Part shown: positions 25,940-33,335 of the stretch, piece after piece | How the letters are laid out: every line of letters begins with the position of its first letter | Position numbering within the stretch: the stretch's first letter is position 1 | NCBI GenBank assembly: GCA_025980435.1 | Contig: JAICXK010000010.1 | Location: 1 to 45,205, forward strand | Source: Bryobacteraceae bacterium | GTDB lineage: Bacteria; Acidobacteriota; Terriglobia; Bryobacterales; Bryobacteraceae | Length of the DNA stretch: 45,205 nucleotides | Reading direction: 5' to 3' | Position numbers and translations under genes: made by a program | The notes under the pieces: model-generated | What the model saw: the letters and a program-made list of their open reading frames with translations, nothing else | Database searches by the model: none | Told to the model about the DNA's origin: nothing

Positions 25940-25951
25940 AAGGAACCGGTT

Positions 25952-26905
25952 TTGATCTATCAAGACAATTCGTTCAGCATTGGGCGGACGCCGTTGGTTA
26001 AATTGAACCGTGTTGTGGACGGAGCCAAGGCTACGGTTCTCGCGAAGATTGAAGGCCGCAACCCGGCGTTCTCCGTGAAGTGCAGGATAGGGGCATCGAT
26101 GGTTTGGGATGCCGAGGAACGCGGTCTGCTGAAACCGGGGAAGGCGATTGTGGAGCCGACCAGTGGAAATACCGGGATTGCGCTGGCCTTCGTGGGCGCG
26201 GCGCGCGGATATCCAGTTACGCTGATCATGCCGGACACTATGTCTCTGGAGAGACGTAAGGTTCTCAAAGTACTGGGAGCCAACCTGGTTCTGACAGACG
26301 GCTCGAAAGGCATGAAAGTTGCTATTTCGAAGGCAGAAGAAATCTTGGCTTCCGATCCCGAACGGTTCTTTCTGCCACAGCAGTTTAACAATCCGGCCAA
26401 TCCGCGGATTCACTTTCAAACGACAGGTCCGGAGATCTGGGAAGATACCGAAGGCACGGTCGATGTGCTGATTTCAGGGGTCGGCACTGGAGGAACCATA
26501 ACTGGGGTATCGCGATATATCAAGCAGCAGAAAGAACATCGACTGGTCTCGATTGCCGTAGAGCCAATCACGAGTCCGGTGATTGCGCAGGCGCTTCGAC
26601 ACGAAGAGTTGACTCCGGGTCCGCACTCGATTCAGGGACTTGGCGCGGGGTTTATACCCGAGAATCTAGACCTGTCGATCATCGATCGCGTGGAACCGGT
26701 CAGCAGCGAGGAATCCATTGAAATGGCTCGCCGACTGGCGCGGGAAGAAGGGATCCTTTCGGGGATCTCCTGTGGCGCGGCGGTTGCAGCGGCAGTCCGT
26801 ATTGCAAGCGAACCGGAGATGGCTGGGAAGACAATTGTGGTTATCTTGCCCGATGCCGGTGAACGGTATTTGAGCTCACCGCTTTTTGAAGGCCTCTTCG
26901 ACTAA
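25952..26905 (+). CDS. cysK: Cysteine synthase A (O-acetylserine sulfhydrylase)
   Basis: A 317-residue PLP enzyme joining O-acetylserine and sulfide to cysteine. It starts with TTG (25952) behind an AAAGGA-type RBS. Landmarks: [13 protein letters not shown], the PLP lysine K43 in [11 protein letters not shown], the substrate loop TSGNTG (70-75), the phosphate cup GVGTGGT (about 172-178), and [13 protein letters not shown] near the end. In Gram-positive bacteria CysK binds CymR to turn it into a repressor; the operon with a cysteine-free Rrf2 protein fits that model. It could also use another sulfur donor or act as CysM. Confidence 0.93.
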   Translation: MIYQDNSFSIGRTPLVKLNRVVDGAKATVLAKIEGRNPAFSVKCRIGASMVWDAEERGLLKPGKAIVEPTSGNTGIALAFVGAARGYPVTLIMPDTMSLERRKVLKVLGANLVLTDGSKGMKVAISKAEEILASDPERFFLPQQFNNPANPRIHFQTTGPEIWEDTEGTVDVLISGVGTGGTITGVSRYIKQQKEHRLVSIAVEPITSPVIAQALRHEELTPGPHSIQGLGAGFIPENLDLSIIDRVEPVSSEESIEMARRLAREEGILSGISCGAAVAAAVRIASEPEMAGKTIVVILPDAGERYLSSPLFEGLFD

Positions 26906-26939
26906 ATAAAATCACTATCCAACAAATTGAGGAATCATC

Positions 26940-27036
26940 GTAACCGCTGGGGCACCGGCATCGTTCTTTAGTTACATCCCCGTAAGACGCGGGCGCTTTA
27001 CCCCAATACCCGAAACCCCCAAGCGCCCGCACCCCC
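26940..27036. promoter_or_regulatory. Strongly folded, G-quadruplex-capable leader before flbD
   Basis: A non-coding stretch between cysK and flbD. GTAAC (26940-26944) pairs with GTTAC (26971-26975); GGGG in that loop (26949-26952) can pair with CCCC just after it (26978-26981), an H-type pseudoknot layout. Next, GCGGGCGCTT (26989-26998) is the exact complement of AAGCGCCCGC (27021-27030), a 10-bp stem with a 22-base C-rich loop. The minus strand of 27001-27036 has five G-runs of 3-5 with loops of 3, 5, 4 and 4, a canonical G4 motif. AGCGCCCG recurs at 27043-27050, offering a second partner for the first arm. No U-run follows, so a simple terminator is unlikely. Confidence 0.5.
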
Positions 27037-27084
27037 TTAGTTAGCGCCCGTTTCAGGTCGATTTTTATCCGCTGTTTATAAAGT

Positions 27085-27113
27085 GCGGCTGCGACATCCG
27101 TGTGAGTAGCCGC
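27085..27113 (+). promoter_or_regulatory. Hairpin just upstream of flbD
   Basis: GCGGCT (27085-27090) and AGCCGC (27108-27113), perfect 6-base arms with a 17-base loop, 42 bases before the flbD ATG. A weak sigma-28-like pattern (TAAA at 27079-27082, TCCG at 27097-27100) overlaps it but is not convincing. A leader hairpin or protein-binding site are both possible. Confidence 0.3.
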
Positions 27114-27155
27114 AAAGAAGTGCGGCGGCCCGGCAATTCTGCCGAAGAGAAGAAT

Positions 27156-27365
27156 ATGATTCACCTGACTCGCCTGAATCATATTCCTCTGGTAGTGAAC
27201 TCCGACCTGATTGAACATATCGAGATCACGCCGGACACCGTCATTGCGCTTACGACAGGCCAGAAGTTTCTCGTGCGCGAGACGCCGGACGAGGTTATCG
27301 AACGGGTGATACGGTTCCGGCGGGCCATCGTTGGCGGACCAAAGAGCCGTGCAGATGAGGTCTGA
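27156..27365 (+). CDS. flbD: FlbD-family small flagellar protein
   Basis: A 69-residue protein with the family hallmark MIHLTRLNHIPLVVNSDLIE, then PDTVIALTTGQKFLVRETPD and a basic helix. This FlbD (pfam FlbD) is distinct from the Caulobacter NtrC-type regulator of the same name and is a small protein regularly encoded next to motA. The start is the ATG of MIHLTRLN, preceded by GAAGAGAAG. The stop overlaps the motA ATG by 11 bases. Its function is not established. Confidence 0.9.
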   Translation: MIHLTRLNHIPLVVNSDLIEHIEITPDTVIALTTGQKFLVRETPDEVIERVIRFRRAIVGGPKSRADEV

Positions 27366-28206
27366 CGGAAACGATAGCGCACGACGGAAGTCCTCCGGAG
27401 TGGACCTTGCCACGCTAGTCGGTCTGGTCGTGGCCTTCGGGGGAATCCTGGGCGGCCTTGTGCTGGAGGGGGGTAGAGTCGCCGACGTGACACAGATCAC
27501 GGCGGCCATGATCGTGATTGGAGGGACGGCTGGGGCGGTGATGGTTACGACACCACTGCCTATTCTCATCGCCGCTGTCAAGAAATCGACGCGGGTGCTC
27601 TGGGATTCGACAGTCAGACCCGAACCGATGATCGAGCAACTTCTCCGATATGCGAAGGAGGCTCGAAAGGGCGGTCTCATATCGCTTGAATCCGAGCTAG
27701 AGAAGATACCGGACCCTTTCCTTAGAAAGGGGTTGACGCTTGCCGTTGACGGCGCCGATTTGGAAGATGTGCGTCGGATTCTGGAAGCAGAGATTGCCAC
27801 GACCGAGCAGCGAGGTGAGGCGGAGGCGAAAGTGTTTGAGGCCGCCGGGGGATATTCGCCGACGATTGGGATCATCGGGGCGGTCCTGGGCCTGATTCAG
27901 GTAATGAAGCACCTGGAGGACATAGAAAAGGTCGGGCATGGAATCGCAGTGGCTTTCGTGGCGACGGTATATGGTGTTGCGCTGGCGAACCTGGTTCTGC
28001 TTCCGATCGGAAGCAAGCTCAAGAGCCGCCTTCAGCAATTAATCCAATTGAGAGAACTGACGCTCGAAGGGCTGATGAGCATCGCGGAAGGCATGAATCC
28101 GAACGTGATGCGAAGCAAGTTGGAGGCGTATGCAAACGAAGCCGGCGGACGCAAGCGGAAATCAGAAGCGAAGATCGCGTCTGTCCCAAATTCACGAGTG
28201 GCATAG
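27355..28206 (+). CDS. motA: Flagellar stator protein MotA
   Basis: A 283-residue stator subunit forming the ion channel with MotB in the inner membrane and pushing the rotor. The ATG at 27355 overlaps flbD. Four spans are visible (about 19-39, 46-66, 158-180, 194-216), with the large cytoplasmic loop between spans 2 and 3. The loop contains AKEARKGGLISLESELEKIPDPF and RILEAEIATTEQRGEAEAKVFEAAGGYSPTIGIIGAVLGL, the region with conserved charged residues and prolines. Whether it runs on H+ or Na+ cannot be told. motB follows nine bases after the stop. Confidence 0.95.
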   Translation: MRSDGNDSARRKSSGVDLATLVGLVVAFGGILGGLVLEGGRVADVTQITAAMIVIGGTAGAVMVTTPLPILIAAVKKSTRVLWDSTVRPEPMIEQLLRYAKEARKGGLISLESELEKIPDPFLRKGLTLAVDGADLEDVRRILEAEIATTEQRGEAEAKVFEAAGGYSPTIGIIGAVLGLIQVMKHLEDIEKVGHGIAVAFVATVYGVALANLVLLPIGSKLKSRLQQLIQLRELTLEGLMSIAEGMNPNVMRSKLEAYANEAGGRKRKSEAKIASVPNSRVA

Positions 28207-28215
28207 GCCGGCAGA

Positions 28216-29055
28216 ATGCGAAGGGCGAAAAAGGCGCAACAGGAAAATCATGAACGTTGGCTGGTGTCTTACGCCGACTTCATCACGCTGCTCTTTGCCT
28301 TCTTCGTTGTGATGTTTGCATCCAGTCAAAAGGACAAGGCACGGGCGAAAGAGGTTTCGGAAGCGATCCAGGAGGCCTTACAGAAGGGCGCGGTTGCGCC
28401 TGAATTCGCCTGGATACTGGGCGGACGCAAAGAATCCGGGCCGGCCCGCTCGCATCCACCTCAAAAACTGGCGCCAAAACAGATTTCAGTTGAACGACCC
28501 GAATTGTCAGACCTTCGATCGTCGATGAAGCTATTGAGCGCGCAGCTAAGCGAAGATATCGAGCGTGGCGCGGTGCAACTGAAACTGGAGCGGAGGGGGC
28601 TTGTGATCAGTTTGAAAGCTGCGGCATTCTTTCCTTCTGGCGAAGATAACATTGATCCATCGCGCTATTCGACGATTGCGAAGGTTGCGGCTGTGTTGAA
28701 TCAGCTTCCAAATCCGCTGCGATTCGAAGGGCACACTGATTCCCTGCCAATCAGGACATCCAGATTCCGAAGCAATTGGGAGCTTTCCGCGGCGCGCAGC
28801 ATTGCCATGCTACGGCTGTTCAGCGACGAGTTTGGAGTGAAGAGGGATCGCATGGCGATTGTCGGTTATGCGGAAACGCTGGCGCTTCACTCGAACGATA
28901 CAGAAGAGGGCCGCGCCGCGAATCGCCGAGTCGACATCGTGATCCTAAGTGAATACGGGATGAGCGCCGAGCCGGCTGCGGCGAATGAGGAGCTGAGATC
29001 AGGATCGGGTAAGCCTGATGTGGAACAGGCGAGTAAAGGGCGAAGAAAAGACTAG
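28216..29055 (+). CDS. motB: Flagellar stator protein MotB
   Basis: A 279-residue stator anchor. A short cytoplasmic N-terminus leads to the transmembrane helix WLVSYADFITLLFAFFVVMF, with the ion-carrying Asp21, then a plug/linker region and an OmpA-like peptidoglycan-binding domain (about 125-250) with FEGHTDSLPI, NWELSAARSIAML and NRRVDIVI. The C-terminal 30 residues are low-complexity. It forms one transcription unit with flbD and motA. Confidence 0.95.
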   Translation: MRRAKKAQQENHERWLVSYADFITLLFAFFVVMFASSQKDKARAKEVSEAIQEALQKGAVAPEFAWILGGRKESGPARSHPPQKLAPKQISVERPELSDLRSSMKLLSAQLSEDIERGAVQLKLERRGLVISLKAAAFFPSGEDNIDPSRYSTIAKVAAVLNQLPNPLRFEGHTDSLPIRTSRFRSNWELSAARSIAMLRLFSDEFGVKRDRMAIVGYAETLALHSNDTEEGRAANRRVDIVILSEYGMSAEPAAANEELRSGSGKPDVEQASKGRRKD

Positions 29056-29059
29056 AATT

Positions 29060-29074
29060 TGGTCGAAAACGTGC
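29060..29074 (+). promoter_or_regulatory. Candidate sigma-54 promoter of the flagellin gene
   Basis: TGG-TCGAAAACGT-GC: the invariant GG and GC are exactly ten bases apart (29061-62, 29073-74), with TGG at -24, but the rest of the -24 box (TCG for CAC) is poor. A start near 29086 would give a 60-base leader that contains the hairpins at 29090-29131 and the flagellin RBS. The sigma-54 activator at the end of the cluster makes this plausible. A sigma-28 promoter, usual for flagellin, was looked for and not found. Confidence 0.4.
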
Positions 29075-29089
29075 GACATGTTGTATGGA

Positions 29090-29131
29090 GGCCGAACAAA
29101 AGCCGAGAGGCATCGGCCGTAAAGATACGGC
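29090..29131 (+). promoter_or_regulatory. Alternative hairpins in the flagellin leader
   Basis: Two stems compete. GGCCGA (29090-29095) is complementary to TCGGCC (29113-29118). GCCGTA (29116-29121) pairs with TACGGC (29126-29131) around an AAGA loop. They share bases 29116-29118, so only one can form at a time. GGA triplets at 29087-29089 and in the RBS region (AGGAAAC before the ATG) could suit a CsrA-type regulator, known from other flagellin leaders. Translational control is inference. Confidence 0.4.
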
Positions 29132-29146
29132 AATAGGAAACAGCAT

Positions 29147-30685
29147 ATGATTTCACTGCAGACAAACGTAGACTCGATGAATGCTCAGAGTAATCTGAAC
29201 ATTAACAACCGATTTCAGAGCAATACAATCCAACAGCTCACCTCCGGCTTCCGAATCAATAAGAGCGGTGATGATGCGGCTGGACTTGCCATCGCAAACG
29301 GGTATCGCGATAACATCGCGGAACTTACGCAGGGCGTAAGCAATGCGAACGATGGCATTAGCCAGCTACAGATCATCGATGGCGGCCTGAGCAACATATC
29401 AACCATTCTCGACCGTATGAAGACTCTGGCGACGCAATCGGCGTCCGGGACATTTACCGGTAGCCGCGCGACTCTGGACCAGGAATATCAGCAGTTGATG
29501 TCGGAAATTACGCGACAAGCGACCAATATCAACCTGAATAACGGCGGAACCTTCAATCAGAATCTGAGCGTATACATCGGCGGAGCCTCAACGTCTACGA
29601 ACGCTACAGTACATGTCGATCTTAGCGGCGGGGCCAATGCGGTCGATGCGACCAGCTTGGGCCTGAATGGAACGAGCGTAGCCGCTGGGGGAGGTGGACT
29701 TACCGGCAATGCGCTCAATGTTACTACGGCCGGAGCCACCTTTGTCAAAGGGGCTACGGACCAGACATTTACATTTAATTACGTGGATTCCAGCGGCACC
29801 GCGCAAAGCAAAACTGCTACGCTGACCCATAGCAGCACCGGCTATACCCTTAACCAAGCTCTGGCGAGTCTAAATCAGTCCCTATCCGGGACAGGTATTA
29901 CAGCAGGTGTTGACTCAAACGGACATCTGCAGTTCAGTAGTGCTGGTGCGTTCACAGTGAAAGACAGCAACGCGACGACGGCAGTGACGAATTCGCTTAC
30001 CGATTACAGCGCGTATGTTGCTGCAAGCGGCACGGGTGCCGGGAACGGCTTCAACAACACGAATTATAGTATCGCGAGTTCCGCCAACCCCGCCCTCACC
30101 GCCGGAACCGAGAAACTTTCATTTACAACGGCGGCTGGCGCGAACGTCAGTGTGACCCTTACGAGCACAACCGGCGATACCGCAGCGCATGCTGTGACAG
30201 CACTCAATACCGCGCTCGCGTCTTACGGTATTTACGCGCTTGCAAATGCTTCGGGCACGGGCATTTCGTTCCAGAGTGCTGGCGCATTCAGTGTCACTGA
30301 TGCCACCGATTCCAGTTTCGCCGGAACGGACGTGTTCGGTGGAACGGCGGCGAGCCAGGCCGCAACAAACGAAGCTGTAACTGCCCCGACCAGTTCAAAC
30401 GGTGGTAGCACCGCAATCGCTGCCATCAACGCAGCGATTCAAGCGCTCGGCCTTGTGCAAGGTGCAGTGGGCGCCGGTGAGAATAAGCTACAGTATGCGA
30501 TCAATCTGGCTCAGTCGCAGATTTCGAACTTCTCGACGGCGGAAAGCCAAATTCGGGATGCCGATATCGCCGCCGATGCCGCCAATCTGACCAAGGCCCA
30601 GGTGCTACAGCAGAGTTCGATCGCCGCTATGGCGCAGGCAAATGCGGAGCCGCAGGCAGTATTGAAGCTGCTCCAGAACCTGTAA
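29147..30685 (+). CDS. fliC: Flagellin
   Basis: A 512-residue filament protein, exported by the flagellar type III route, so without signal peptide. The N-terminal D0/D1 part (1 to about 145) has MISLQTNVDSMNAQSNLNIN, QLTSGFRINKSGDDAAGLAI and DGISQLQIIDGGLSNISTIL; the C-terminal part (about 425-512) has SQISNFSTAESQIRDADIAA and a final LLQNL helix. The middle (about 175-420) is Ser/Thr/Ala/Gly-rich and contains two related beta modules, the first around residues 202-280 ending LQFSSAGAFTVKDS and the second around 312-390 with ISFQSAGAFSVTDA. Cysteine-free throughout. A clear RBS (AGGAAAC) precedes the ATG. It is followed by a double hairpin. Confidence 0.96.
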   Translation: MISLQTNVDSMNAQSNLNINNRFQSNTIQQLTSGFRINKSGDDAAGLAIANGYRDNIAELTQGVSNANDGISQLQIIDGGLSNISTILDRMKTLATQSASGTFTGSRATLDQEYQQLMSEITRQATNINLNNGGTFNQNLSVYIGGASTSTNATVHVDLSGGANAVDATSLGLNGTSVAAGGGGLTGNALNVTTAGATFVKGATDQTFTFNYVDSSGTAQSKTATLTHSSTGYTLNQALASLNQSLSGTGITAGVDSNGHLQFSSAGAFTVKDSNATTAVTNSLTDYSAYVAASGTGAGNGFNNTNYSIASSANPALTAGTEKLSFTTAAGANVSVTLTSTTGDTAAHAVTALNTALASYGIYALANASGTGISFQSAGAFSVTDATDSSFAGTDVFGGTAASQAATNEAVTAPTSSNGGSTAIAAINAAIQALGLVQGAVGAGENKLQYAINLAQSQISNFSTAESQIRDADIAADAANLTKAQVLQQSSIAAMAQANAEPQAVLKLLQNL

Positions 30686-30701
30686 TAAGCATAAATACAG
30701 A

Positions 30702-30760
30702 AGGGGCGAGGTATGCCTCGCCCCTACATAGGGGTCGGGCATACCCGACCCTTGTTCTTT
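30702..30760 (+). terminator. Double hairpin with T-rich tail after flagellin (terminator; possibly a dispersed repeat)
   Basis: First stem: AGGGGCGAGG (30702-30711) and CCTCGCCCCT (30716-30725), loop TATG, 10 perfect pairs. Second stem: GGGTCGGG (30732-30739) and CCCGACCC (30744-30751), loop CATA, followed by TTGTTCTTT. The second hairpin plus T-rich tail looks like an intrinsic terminator separating fliC from fliD. The near-identical build of the two stems (GGGGCGAGG and GGGTCGGG, loops TATG and CATA) resembles a twin-hairpin intergenic repeat that could occur elsewhere in the genome. Only this copy is in the window. Confidence 0.75.
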
Positions 30761-30775
30761 TACGTGGGAGGATTT

Positions 30776-32140
30776 ATGGGAACTTCCGGAGTTTCAAGTC
30801 CGACAGGCTTTACAGGGAATAGCGCGTTTTCCTCCGATCTCGCCCAGGTGATCTCGCGCGCGGTCAGCATTGCATCCCTCCCGATGCAACAGCTTCAAGG
30901 GCTACAGAGCAAGGTAACGGGTCAGCAGACCGAACTGCAGACGTTGTCCGGGCAGTTCCAGAGCTTACAGTCCGCTATTGACGGGATTAATAACTCGGTT
31001 GGATTCGGGTTATACTCGGCGTCAGTTGGAAACAATTCAGTACTATCCGCAAATACAGGCCCCGGCGTGGCGGCCGGTACTTATACCCTTAACGTAACGA
31101 GCACAGGAACTCAAACGAATACCATCAGTGCCAACGGATTGACGACAGTAGCAGATCCCGCGACGGGGAACATCGATTCCAGCACGACGTATAGCCTGAC
31201 TGTCAACGGACAATCGTTTCAAGTAACTGATTCCGATGGATCCCTGAGCGGGCTGGCTTCAGCGATCAACGCCAGTGGGGCGAATGTCCAGGCTACGATT
31301 GTCAACGTAGGCAGTTCGTCGGCGCCGGACTATCGCCTGTCGATTCAAGGGCTCGATTACGCACCAGACAGCATTCAATTGTCCGATGGAACGAATGACC
31401 TCTTAAGCACGCTGAGCACAGGTTCTTATGTTACGTATCAGGTCGACGGGCAGCCTTCGACACCAATCAATTCCAGTTCGCGAAACCTGACCATCTCACC
31501 GGGACTGACCGTAAGCGTTCTTCAGGCGGGAGCAACGTCGGTCATGGTGTCACAAAGCGGATCGGGTGTTAGCAATGCCCTCAGCTCCTTTGCCAACACG
31601 TATAACACTCTGGTTGACGAGGTGTCTAAATCACGCGGTCAAAACGGTGGAGCGCTATCCGGGCAGAGCATCGTCTACTCATTGAGCGATGTGTTGCGCA
31701 ATATCGCGAATTACAACCCGGGGTCCGGCAGCACGGCTTCGTTAGCCGATCTCGGGTTGAGTTTCGACCAAAACGGGCACCTCCAGTTCGATTCCGGTGC
31801 TTTCGCACAGAATACTGCCACCTCTCTGAACAATGCACTGAGTCTTTTAGGATCCGAATCCGGCGGCGGATTCTTGCAAGCCGCGAATTCGCTGATTGCC
31901 AGCGTCACAGATCCAACTACGGGGCTCCTGCCGCAGGAGAATCAGGCCACATCGGACGAACTTGCATCACTCGGGCAAAAGATAAGCGCCGATCAGGATC
32001 AGATCAGCCAATTGCAGCAGAACCTGACCAAGCAAATGGCGGCGGCGGATGCACTCATCTCCTCACTGGAGCAGCAGGTAACGCAAATTACGAATCTCTT
32101 CTCTGCCATGCAGCAGGCATCGAAGTCGATAACGGGGTGA
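30776..32140 (+). CDS. fliD: Flagellar hook-associated protein 2 (filament cap)
   Basis: A 454-residue cap protein that folds flagellin at the filament tip. The ATG at 30776 follows GGAGGAT. The N-terminal FliD domain (about 10-110) has SDLAQVISRAVSIASLPMQQ and LQGLQSKVTGQQTELQTLSG. The middle (about 110-260) is Ser/Thr/Asn-rich. The C-terminal FliD domain (about 260-450) has FANTYNTLVDEVSKSRGQNG, NPGSGSTASLADLGLSFDQN and a coiled coil (SLGQKISADQDQISQLQQNL, then KQMAAADALISSLEQQVTQI). Size and build are normal. It stands downstream of the double hairpin, so it may have its own promoter, although none is obvious. Confidence 0.93.
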   Translation: MGTSGVSSPTGFTGNSAFSSDLAQVISRAVSIASLPMQQLQGLQSKVTGQQTELQTLSGQFQSLQSAIDGINNSVGFGLYSASVGNNSVLSANTGPGVAAGTYTLNVTSTGTQTNTISANGLTTVADPATGNIDSSTTYSLTVNGQSFQVTDSDGSLSGLASAINASGANVQATIVNVGSSSAPDYRLSIQGLDYAPDSIQLSDGTNDLLSTLSTGSYVTYQVDGQPSTPINSSSRNLTISPGLTVSVLQAGATSVMVSQSGSGVSNALSSFANTYNTLVDEVSKSRGQNGGALSGQSIVYSLSDVLRNIANYNPGSGSTASLADLGLSFDQNGHLQFDSGAFAQNTATSLNNALSLLGSESGGGFLQAANSLIASVTDPTTGLLPQENQATSDELASLGQKISADQDQISQLQQNLTKQMAAADALISSLEQQVTQITNLFSAMQQASKSITG

Positions 32141-32171
32141 TAGCGTGCAGAAAGAAGACGGTCGGAGCGCC

Positions 32172-32435
32172 ATGCCCGACTACCACGAATCGTTTGGGGC
32201 GTTGATTGAGGCAATTCAGGCCGAAGACTTTGACCTCGCGAAATCGTTAAGCCAGGTGTGTGGCTATCCGGCTAGTAGAGAGGCAGCGGTCGACGCGATT
32301 CACGATCTTGGCCGGGCCCTGGAACTGGCGCGTGTTGTCCGTGCTCACCTGGCAGTCCGGGCGATTTCCAACGCCAGGGAATCCGCGTACCAGTCAGCGC
32401 TCTGCGTACCCGGACGCTGGGCGCTCGAAGCGTAA
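32172..32435 (+). CDS. Small protein of unknown function after fliD (possible export chaperone)
   Basis: An 87-residue protein from the ATG at 32172, which has GGAG five bases upstream; a GTG at 32145 would give 96 residues. I do not recognise it. It is predicted all-helical and contains YHESFGALIEAIQAEDFDLA, VDAIHDLGRALELARVVRAH and AISNARESAYQSAL. Its position, right after fliD where fliS or fliT normally lies, its small size and its helical, acidic N-terminal half suggest a flagellar export chaperone. That is inference from context; the usual FliS motif is not visible. Confidence 0.55.
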   Translation: MPDYHESFGALIEAIQAEDFDLAKSLSQVCGYPASREAAVDAIHDLGRALELARVVRAHLAVRAISNARESAYQSALCVPGRWALEA

Positions 32436-32524
32436 ATGACGTGGAACTGACGTTGCGAGGAATGCAGCCGTCAACAAGTTGACGTACGTGATCACGCTAT
32501 CCTAACGCAATCAATAATTTGAAG

Positions 32525-32540
32525 TGGCTGCCAAGTTGCA
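32525..32540 (+). promoter_or_regulatory. Sigma-54 promoter upstream of flgB
   Basis: TGGCTGCCAAGTTGCA: TGGC at -24 and TTGCA at -12, with GG and GC exactly ten bases apart, close to the TGGCAC-N5-TTGC consensus. The expected start would be near 32551, so the leader before the flgB ATG at 32556 would be only about five bases, nearly leaderless. It would head the flgB-flgC-fliE-fliF-fliH-fliI-fliJ run. The activator at 37870 is its likely partner (inference). Confidence 0.7.
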
Positions 32541-32555
32541 CTCCATGCCACTGCC

Positions 32556-32897
32556 ATGCTCGACCCGATTGCCAACGAATTGGAGCGATACATGACGCTG
32601 GTGAGCGAGCGTCAGACGCTGGTCGCTTCAAATATCGCTAACGCGGATACTCCTGGGTACAAGACCAGGGATATCGATTTCCAAGCGGAATTTCAAAACG
32701 CACTGGGAAGTTTCGGCCCGATGGTGAAGGAAGTTTCCGGACTCACGTTAAAGAATGACGGAAACAATGTAGATCTGGACCGCGAGGCGCGACTTCTGGC
32801 CGACAATGCGCTGCACTTCAGCGTTGCTTCAAACCTGCTGCATTCCGAAGTCAAACGGATTCGGATGGCGATTGAGGGAGGCGGACAGTCCTCGTGA
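32556..32897 (+). CDS. flgB: Flagellar proximal rod protein FlgB
   Basis: A 113-residue rod subunit, secreted through the flagellar export gate. The first part shows the rod/hook signature ERQTLVASNIANADTPGYKT, as SERQTLVASNIANADTPGYK, followed by RDIDFQAEFQ; the C-terminal helix HFSVASNLLHSEVKRIRMAI is typical. Standard length. Its stop overlaps flgC as GTGA. Confidence 0.95.
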   Translation: MLDPIANELERYMTLVSERQTLVASNIANADTPGYKTRDIDFQAEFQNALGSFGPMVKEVSGLTLKNDGNNVDLDREARLLADNALHFSVASNLLHSEVKRIRMAIEGGGQSS

Positions 32898-33331
32898 GCT
32901 TATTTTCCACGATCTCGGTTAGCGCGTCAGGGCTCTCAGCGCAACGGGAGCGCGCGGAAGTACTGGTTGAAAACATTGCGAACGCGGACACGACGCGCAC
33001 GGCAGAAGGAGGCCCATATCGAAGGAGGGACGTCGTCTTCGAAACGCAGCGGGTCTCGTCGCCGTTTTCATCGATGATTGAATCCCAATTCGGGGATCAG
33101 GCCAATGGCGTCGGGATCAGCGATATCGCGGTAGACAATAGCGATCCGGATCGTCGCTACATGCCTGGCCATCCGGATGCGGATAAGGACGGCTATGTGT
33201 CATTTCCGCGAATCAATCCGGCCGAAGACATGGTGGATCTGCTGGGCGCATCGCGCGCTTATCAGGCAAACGTTTCCGCCATTTCCGCGATAAAAGACAT
33301 GATCCAAAAATCGATTGATCTTTTCCGATAA
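32894..33331 (+). CDS. flgC: Flagellar proximal rod protein FlgC
   Basis: A 145-residue rod subunit starting with GTG, overlapping flgB by four bases (GTGA). N-terminal FSTISVSASGLSAQRERAEV, LVENIANADTTRTAEGGPYR and the C-terminal YVSFPRINPAEDMVDLLGAS, RAYQANVSAISAIKDMIQKS are the FlgC signatures. Normal length. Confidence 0.95.
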   Translation: MSLFSTISVSASGLSAQRERAEVLVENIANADTTRTAEGGPYRRRDVVFETQRVSSPFSSMIESQFGDQANGVGISDIAVDNSDPDRRYMPGHPDADKDGYVSFPRINPAEDMVDLLGASRAYQANVSAISAIKDMIQKSIDLFR

Positions 33332-33335
33332 CCGG

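Noticed and set aside
27079-27104. Sigma-28 promoter before flbD
   Set aside because: Only TAAA and CCG match; spacing and -10 box are poor.
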